Source: Brevinematales bacterium
Lineage (GTDB): Bacteria > Spirochaetota > Brevinematia > Brevinematales > GWF1-51-8
Assembly (NCBI GenBank): GCA_020059465.1
Contig: JAGVBZ010000009.1
Coordinates: forward strand, 1-64,000
Reading direction: 5' to 3'
Length of the DNA stretch: 64,000 nucleotides
Part shown: positions 59,380 through 64,000 of the stretch, one piece after another
How positions within the stretch are numbered: the stretch's first letter is position 1
How the letters are laid out: each line of letters starts with the position of its first letter
Notes under the pieces: model-generated
Told to the model about the DNA's origin: nothing
The model's database searches: none
The model's input: only the letters and a program-made list of their open reading frames with translations
Program-made: the position numbers and the translations under genes

Positions 59380-60611
59380 TGAACGGTTTTACGACAAAGG
59401 CGCTTCACGGGGTTCGTGAGCCGGATCTTCATCGCGCGCTGCGGCCTCCCGTGTATGAAAGCGTTACCTTCGAGTTCGACTCCTCGGCCGACTTGGAGAG
59501 CGCGTTTCAGGGCAGGAAACCCGCGCATACCTACTCGCGCATCACCAATCCGACGGTCGCGGAATTCGAAAAAAGGCTTACCTATTTATCCGGGGCTATC
59601 GGTACAATCGCTGTTTCATCTGGGATGGCGTCCATTGCCAATACGATTCTATCGATCGCGGGCGCGGGGGATAATATTGTCATTTCACCGTTTTTATTCG
59701 GTAATACGTTCTCTCTACTCTCCTCCACTCTTAAACGTTGGGGATTGGAGATACGTCTCGCCGATTTTTCCGATACGAACGCTATCGAAAAATTATTGGA
59801 CGATCGAACCCGGGCGGTTTATCTTGAGTCTATCACAAATCCGCAGCTCGCAGTATATGATATTCCTCAAATCGCGCGTATTGCTGAAAAATACGGTGTT
59901 CTCGTTGTTCTCGATAATACGGTATTGACCCCCTATGCATTTAACTCGAAATCCGCCGGGGTGCATGTGGAGGTTCTTTCGGCGACTAAATATATATCGG
60001 GAGGGGGCACTGCCGTCGGCGGCGCGATTATCGATAACGGTACTTATGACTGGTCGAGGAATCCTCACCTCCGTGACGATGTGAAAGCGTTCGGTCAGTT
60101 TTGTTTTCTCCGGCGGCTGCGTCAGGATGTGTACCGGAACACCGGGACTTGCATGTCCCCCCATACCGCTTATCTTCTCAGCCTCGGATTGGAAACCCTT
60201 GCGCTTAGGGTTGAAAGAAGCTTCGGTAACGCGTTACATATCGCGGAGTACTTATTGGAGAGAAATGATACTAATACCGTGAATTACCCAGGGCTGAAAT
60301 TTTCCGGATCCCACCAACTGGCGGAATCGTTGTTTGGAGGAAAATACGGGGGTATTCTTACCTTTTCACTGAAGAATAAGGAAGACTGCTGCCGTTTCAT
60401 GGATGCGTTGAAAATCATCCGGCGCGCGACGAATATCAACGATAATAAGACGCTGATAATCCACCCCGCGTCTACTATATATTGTGAATTTTCGCCAGAG
60501 GAACGGATAAAACTCGGTGTGCCCGATAATCTGCTCAGGCTCTCGGCGGGTATCGAGGATACCGGAGACCTGATCGAGGATATAGAACAAGCGTTAAAAA
60601 TACTGGATTAA
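59379..60611 (+). CDS. metY: O-acetylhomoserine sulfhydrylase / Cys-Met metabolism PLP enzyme
   Basis: 410 residues. PLP-dependent enzyme of the cystathionine gamma-synthase superfamily. The N-terminus has PPVYESVTFEFDSSADLESA, followed by YSRITNPTVAEFEKRL, SSGMASIANTILSIAGAGDN and the PLP lysine in VLSATKYISGGGTAVGGAI. In the protein-thiocarboxylate pathway MetY takes sulfur from HcyS-thiocarboxylate and acetylhomoserine to give homocysteine. The ATG shares its A with the stop of hcyS (TAATG), showing tight coupling. Cystathionine synthase or lyase activity cannot be excluded by sequence, but the neighbours favour sulfhydrylation. Confidence 0.92.
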   Translation: MNGFTTKALHGVREPDLHRALRPPVYESVTFEFDSSADLESAFQGRKPAHTYSRITNPTVAEFEKRLTYLSGAIGTIAVSSGMASIANTILSIAGAGDNIVISPFLFGNTFSLLSSTLKRWGLEIRLADFSDTNAIEKLLDDRTRAVYLESITNPQLAVYDIPQIARIAEKYGVLVVLDNTVLTPYAFNSKSAGVHVEVLSATKYISGGGTAVGGAIIDNGTYDWSRNPHLRDDVKAFGQFCFLRRLRQDVYRNTGTCMSPHTAYLLSLGLETLALRVERSFGNALHIAEYLLERNDTNTVNYPGLKFSGSHQLAESLFGGKYGGILTFSLKNKEDCCRFMDALKIIRRATNINDNKTLIIHPASTIYCEFSPEERIKLGVPDNLLRLSAGIEDTGDLIEDIEQALKILD

Positions 60612-60622
60612 CGGAGGCGGAT

Positions 60623-61429
60623 ATGGATTTTACCGAAAACCAATTGGAACGATACAGCAGACACATCATCCTGAAGGATGTGGGAATTGAAGGACAGGAA
60701 AAGATCCTTTCCGGAAGTGTGCTGATTATTGGAGCCGGAGGATTAGGCGCGCCTATCGCGCTCTATCTCGCCGCGGCGGGTGTCGGCCGTATCGGTATCG
60801 CCGATTTCGATAAAGTCGAACTTTCCAACCTTCAGCGTCAGGTGATCCACTTTACCTCGGATATCGGTAAACGCAAGGTCGATTCGGCTGTGGATAAAAT
60901 GAATGCGATCAATCCCGATATAGAAACTGTCGCCCACGGGGATTATCTAAACTCCAAAAATATCCAGAAAATCATCCGGGGATACGATTTCGTGATCGAT
61001 GGTACGGACAACTTTGCGTCAAAGTTTCTTATTAACGACGCCTGTGTTTTCGAGAATAAACCGTTTTCTCACGGCGGTATACTGCGCTTTGACGGACAGA
61101 CGATGACAATAATCCCGAACATCTCGCCCTGCTACCGTTGCGCGTTCCATGAGCCGCCTCCGGCAAACGCTGTCCCGACCTGTTCGCAGGCAGGGGTTTT
61201 AGGTTCTGTCGCCGGAATGCTCGGAACAATTCAGGCAACCGAAGCGCTGAAATTCCTCACCGGCGCAGGAGACCTCCTGACAGGCAGGCTCCTGATGTTC
61301 GACGCGAAAACCATGCGTTTCAGAACCGCGGAACTTCGCAAAAACCCGAATTGCCCCGTCTGCGGCGATCATCCTTCCATTACCGAGTTACTTGACGGCG
61401 AACAGGCGATATGCGATTTGAAGCAATAA
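60623..61429 (+). CDS. hcyF: ThiF/MoeB-type adenylyltransferase for the sulfur carrier (HcyF type)
   Basis: 268 residues of the E1-like family that adenylates the C-terminal glycine of a sulfur carrier. RYSRHIILKDVGIEGQEKIL is followed by the ATP loop LIIGAGGLGAPIALYLAAAG, NLQRQVIHFTSDIGKRKVDS and DGTDNFASKFLINDACV. Zinc cysteines are CYRCAF and CPVCGD, and a cysteine-containing loop PTCSQAGVLGSV follows. No rhodanese domain is fused, so sulfur must come from another donor, plausibly TusA/DsrE or sulfide from the reductase. It starts 11 bp after metY with GGAGG. Confidence 0.92.
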   Translation: MDFTENQLERYSRHIILKDVGIEGQEKILSGSVLIIGAGGLGAPIALYLAAAGVGRIGIADFDKVELSNLQRQVIHFTSDIGKRKVDSAVDKMNAINPDIETVAHGDYLNSKNIQKIIRGYDFVIDGTDNFASKFLINDACVFENKPFSHGGILRFDGQTMTIIPNISPCYRCAFHEPPPANAVPTCSQAGVLGSVAGMLGTIQATEALKFLTGAGDLLTGRLLMFDAKTMRFRTAELRKNPNCPVCGDHPSITELLDGEQAICDLKQ

Positions 61430-61442
61430 ACGGAGGTATAAA

Positions 61443-61925
61443 ATGGCGGAACAAAAGAAAAAACTGTCGCTCGTCGTATTCAGCGGCGATTTCGATAAAC
61501 TGGTTGCGGCGTTCACTCTCGCGAGCGGCGCGGCCGCGGTTAACTATGAAGTCAACCTTTTTTTCACATTCTGGGGCCTGAACGCGGTCAAAAAGAAAAG
61601 AGGCCGCCGGTTCACGGGCAGGGGCTTCCTGGCGCGGGTATTCGGATTTCTCATGGGCGGACGGAAAAATGTTCCCTTGAGCCGGATGAACTTCGGCGGT
61701 ATCAGCCCCAAACTGATGACGGGTATGATGAAAAAGCGGAATGTGGCGACATTGGATGAACTGGTCGACGCTTCCATCGCGCTTGGGGCAAACTTCTATG
61801 CTTGCGAAATGTCGATGGTCATACTCGGGCTGACTCTGAACGATTTTATTCCCGAAGTCAAGGAAGTCCTCGGAGTGGCGAAATTTCTGGAAATATCCGG
61901 GGACGGCGAAACGCTGTTTATATAA
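61443..61925 (+). CDS. DsrE-family sulfur-relay protein (DsrE2-like)
   Basis: 160 residues. LSLVVFSGDFDKLVAAFTLA is followed by a basic loop, AVKKKRGRRFTGRGFLARVF, and FGGISPKLMTGMMKKRNVAT. The conserved cysteine is in GANFYACEMSMVILGLTLND. This matches the DsrE/DsrF/DsrH-like branch (peroxiredoxin-like DsrE2) that passes persulfide to TusA. It lies 13 bp after hcyF and 11 bp before tusA, in the usual DsrE2-TusA pairing. A hydrophobic N-terminal half may associate with the membrane. Confidence 0.88.
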   Translation: MAEQKKKLSLVVFSGDFDKLVAAFTLASGAAAVNYEVNLFFTFWGLNAVKKKRGRRFTGRGFLARVFGFLMGGRKNVPLSRMNFGGISPKLMTGMMKKRNVATLDELVDASIALGANFYACEMSMVILGLTLNDFIPEVKEVLGVAKFLEISGDGETLFI

Positions 61926-61936
61926 AGAGGTGGAAT

Positions 61937-62158
61937 ATGGAATTTTTAGATATCACGCGCGAACACTGCCCTATGACGTTCGTAAAAACCAAGCTCCGGC
62001 TTTCCAAGATGAAACCGGGCGAACGGGTGGAGATTTATCTGACAGAGGGCGAACCACTGGACAATGTACCCAAGTCGGTAGCCGAACAGGGGGATAAAAT
62101 AATCGAAGTGGCGCACTTGGAGAAGAATATCCACAAGGTAGTGGTAGAAAAATGCTGA
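61937..62158 (+). CDS. tusA: TusA-family sulfur-transfer protein
   Basis: 73 residues. The CPxT motif near the N-terminus (ITREHCPMTFVKTKLRLSKM) carries the sulfur-binding cysteine. MKPGERVEIYLTEGEPLDNV and the C-terminal strand complete the two-layer fold. AAAGAGGTGG precedes the ATG at 61937. It overlaps the JAMM gene by 7 bp. In this operon it is expected to accept sulfur from the DsrE-like protein and hand it to the HcyF/HcyS pair, rather than to act in tRNA thiolation. Confidence 0.92.
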   Translation: MEFLDITREHCPMTFVKTKLRLSKMKPGERVEIYLTEGEPLDNVPKSVAEQGDKIIEVAHLEKNIHKVVVEKC

Positions 62159-62577
62159 AAATAACGAAAAACGTTTATGATGCGGTAATCGCTCACGCGA
62201 AACGGGAAGCGCCTATTGAGTCTTGCGGTTATTTTGCGGGAAAGGACGGTATTGTTACGGAATTATTTACCCTGACGAATACCGATAAAAGCTGCGAGCA
62301 TTACTCGATGGATCCCGCCGAGCAGTTCGCGGCGGTCAGGTCCGCCCGGGCAAAAGGGCTCTCCGTCATTGCGGGGTATCATAGTCATCCCGCCTCACCC
62401 GCTCGGCCTTCGGAGGAAGATATCCGTCTCGCATACGACCCCGCCCTGCTCTATGCGATTATTTCGCTGGCGGCATCTGAACCTGCCATGAAAGTTTTTA
62501 GTATAAAAAAAGGAGAAGTGACTGCCGTTGATTTGGAGGTGATCGATGTTAACATACAAAATACCGCGTCAACTTGA
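62152..62577 (+). CDS. hcyD: JAMM/MPN+ metalloprotease (HcyD type)
   Basis: 141 residues. The zinc site is complete: IESCGYFAGK (upstream Glu) and the motif GYHSHPASPARPSEEDIRLA, which is HxHP-x7-SxxD. Prokaryotic JAMM proteins next to ThiS-like carriers remove residues beyond the GG. The sulfur carrier of this operon ends GGGRF, which requires that cut. It overlaps tusA at its start and the sulfite reductase gene by 32 bp at its end, so all are translated together. Confidence 0.92.
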   Translation: MLKITKNVYDAVIAHAKREAPIESCGYFAGKDGIVTELFTLTNTDKSCEHYSMDPAEQFAAVRSARAKGLSVIAGYHSHPASPARPSEEDIRLAYDPALLYAIISLAASEPAMKVFSIKKGEVTAVDLEVIDVNIQNTAST

Positions 62578-64000
62578 AGGGGAAATAAACGCGCTTGACG
62601 AATTAATCGCGGATTATAATGCAGGAAAAATAGATAAGACGACCCTGAAGGCGCACCGTGTCCCGTTCGGCGTCTACGAACAGCGGACTCCCGATACGTT
62701 TATGGTCAGGGTACGCTGCGCGGGTGGCGTTATTACCCCGGCGCAGCTCGCGGCTGTCGCAGATTGCGCGCGGCATTACGGAAGCGGGCGTCTGCATATT
62801 ACCACCCGCCAGGAAGTGCAGATTCACGATGTGGCATTGGAAGGGCTTATTCCGGTTATCCGCAGTCTCAAGGAGGCGGGGCTATCGACGCGCGGAGGCG
62901 GCGGCAATACGCTCAGAAATATCACCGCTCCGGCGGATGCCGGAATTTCGCGCGATGAACCGTTCGATGTTACTCCGTACGCGGTCGGTCTGACGGAACA
63001 CCTGATCTCGGACGGCGATTCATGGAATCTTCCCCGCAAGTTTAAAATCGCGTTCTCCTACGGTACGAACGACGGTATCTTTCCTTCGGTAAACGATTTG
63101 GGTTTTGCCGCGAGGAGAGAACACGAAAAGAACGGATTTGCGGTTTTCCTCGGGGGCGGGATGGGAGCAAGACCGTCGACCGGAATCCCGGTCATCGGAT
63201 TTATCTCCGCGGAAGAGATTCTAGGCGCAGCTCTTGCGGCGCGAAGCTTATTCGCAAAATTTGGCAACAGGAAGAACCGCCACGCCGCGCGGCTGCGTTT
63301 TGTAAAAGATAAATACGGCGCGGCTGAATTCGTACGTATGTTTCATAGAGAGTGGCGGGATCTGAAAGAAAACACCCCGCTCCTTTTACCGGATACGGAA
63401 ATCTCTCCGCGGCATTCCCCGGATTTGGAACCGGAAACGCCTCTGGATATACCGGAGTATGAGGTGTGGAAGAAATTATATGCGCGGGTACAGAAAGACG
63501 CAGAATTGTATTCCATTGAAATTCCTATTGTTCTAGGGGACTTGTCCACAGAAACTGCGGAAACGCTCACCCTGTTTCTCGAATCGTTCGGCGACGATGT
63601 AATCAGGTTTACTGCCAGTCAGAACATCCTATTACGAAATATCCCCGGCTTGCTGCTGGGTAACGTATATAAAATCTTGTCGCAGTTATTCAAGCTGAAC
63701 CGTTCCCAGTATAACGGCGGACTGACAGTCTGCGCGGGAGCGTCGACCTGTCAGCTCGGTATCTGCCTCTCCCGGGGCGCGGCGTCGGAAACAATATGGC
63801 TGATTGAAAAATCGGGCTTTGATTTAGGCGGAAAAGAAACGCCAGCGATTAAGATTTCCGGATGCCCGAACTCCTGCGGACAGCACTGGACCGCCGATCT
63901 GGGTTTTTACGGGACGACGTTCAAAAAAGACGGGCGGCTTTATCCCGCGTATGTTGCGGTTGCCGGCGCGAAGGATACTCCGGACGGCGCGGTTTTCGCC
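62546..64000 (+). CDS. sir: Sulfite/nitrite reductase, siroheme Fe-S (partial, cut by window end)
   Basis: 485 codons open to the window edge with no stop. GGAGG lies before the ATG at 62546. Two ferredoxin-like repeats are visible: FMVRVRCAGGVITPAQLAAV and HITTRQEVQIHDVALEGL in the first half. The siroheme/4Fe-4S ligands are in CAGASTCQLGICLSRG and KISGCPNSCGQH. In context it reduces sulfite to sulfide for homocysteine synthesis; a nitrite reductase is less likely because every neighbour is a sulfur gene. The end of the protein and any following sulfate-activation genes lie outside the window. Confidence 0.92.
   Translation, partial: MLTYKIPRQLEGEINALDELIADYNAGKIDKTTLKAHRVPFGVYEQRTPDTFMVRVRCAGGVITPAQLAAVADCARHYGSGRLHITTRQEVQIHDVALEGLIPVIRSLKEAGLSTRGGGGNTLRNITAPADAGISRDEPFDVTPYAVGLTEHLISDGDSWNLPRKFKIAFSYGTNDGIFPSVNDLGFAARREHEKNGFAVFLGGGMGARPSTGIPVIGFISAEEILGAALAARSLFAKFGNRKNRHAARLRFVKDKYGAAEFVRMFHREWRDLKENTPLLLPDTEISPRHSPDLEPETPLDIPEYEVWKKLYARVQKDAELYSIEIPIVLGDLSTETAETLTLFLESFGDDVIRFTASQNILLRNIPGLLLGNVYKILSQLFKLNRSQYNGGLTVCAGASTCQLGICLSRGAASETIWLIEKSGFDLGGKETPAIKISGCPNSCGQHWTADLGFYGTTFKKDGRLYPAYVAVAGAKDTPDGAVFA

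Overview
The window comes from a chromosome of a flagellated, diderm bacterium with roughly balanced base composition, most likely a member of Spirochaetota or a close relative. Evidence for this: a FliA/WhiG-type flagellar sigma factor downstream of two conserved-looking membrane genes, the regulatory-PTS pair HprK/HPr, many lipoproteins with clear lipoboxes, and several outer-membrane beta-barrel proteins. The taxon is an inference; no rRNA is present.

Layout. 0-2.3 kb: a short tandem repeat, mutY, and a lone FecCD-type ABC permease that overlaps mutY tail to tail. 2.3-11.5 kb: one long plus-strand run of two membrane proteins, the flagellar sigma factor, hpf, hprK, ptsH, two paralogous small membrane proteins, a DUF4390-like protein, and an NtrY/NtrX two-component pair. 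11.5-14.1 kb: an accessory block of two MNT/HepT toxin-antitoxin modules and an AT-rich lipoprotein. The last ~30 bp of ntrX is repeated after each module. 14.1-19 kb: an orphan fumarase beta subunit, queH, cstA and small genes. 19-23.7 kb: two paralogous Na+/alanine symporters separated by an AT-rich islet; the second symporter is broken by one stop codon. 23.8-30.8 kb: trehalose/glycogen metabolism (otsA, an otsB frame with no ordinary start codon, treS, glgX). 31-35 kb: tandem pairs of GNAT acetyltransferases and two-TM proteins, then a membrane PP2C phosphatase. 35.2-36.3 kb: tRNA-Cys, tRNA-Leu and tandem repeats. 36.3-39.8 kb: dnaG-rpoD. 40.2-42.2 kb: repeats and lysS. 42.4-46.3 kb: an ECF sigma factor cotranscribed with a membrane protein that carries a glycogen-binding (CBM48-like) domain, plus three envelope proteins. 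46.4-57.3 kb: mostly envelope and lipoprotein genes (two CapA-like, a YGPY-repeat protein, a beta-helix-like protein, PrsW, an alpha-amylase lipoprotein). 57.5-59.1 kb: repeats and a decayed FG-GAP gene. 59.1 kb to the end: a compact sulfur-assimilation operon of the protein-thiocarboxylate type (HcyS, MetY, HcyF, DsrE-like, TusA, JAMM protease HcyD, sulfite reductase cut by the window edge).

The most unusual signal is a composite dispersed element in five copies (about 21.4, 40.3, 40.6, 57.5 and 57.8 kb). It has a CTTTCTTTC/GAAAGAAAG hairpin, a GATAAAGCTTA box, and a long stem whose sequence differs in every copy while its base pairing is kept. The loop carries conserved AACTC and GCTCGGACA-like boxes, and the element ends in AGCGCTTTATAAAGCG-like sequence. 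Four of the five copies lie in two convergent pairs. Other points worth a second look are the ntrX-derived repeats around the toxin-antitoxin modules, the otsA/otsB frame break, the sigma/CBM48 pair, and the sulfur carrier whose C-terminus extends past GG next to a matching JAMM protease.
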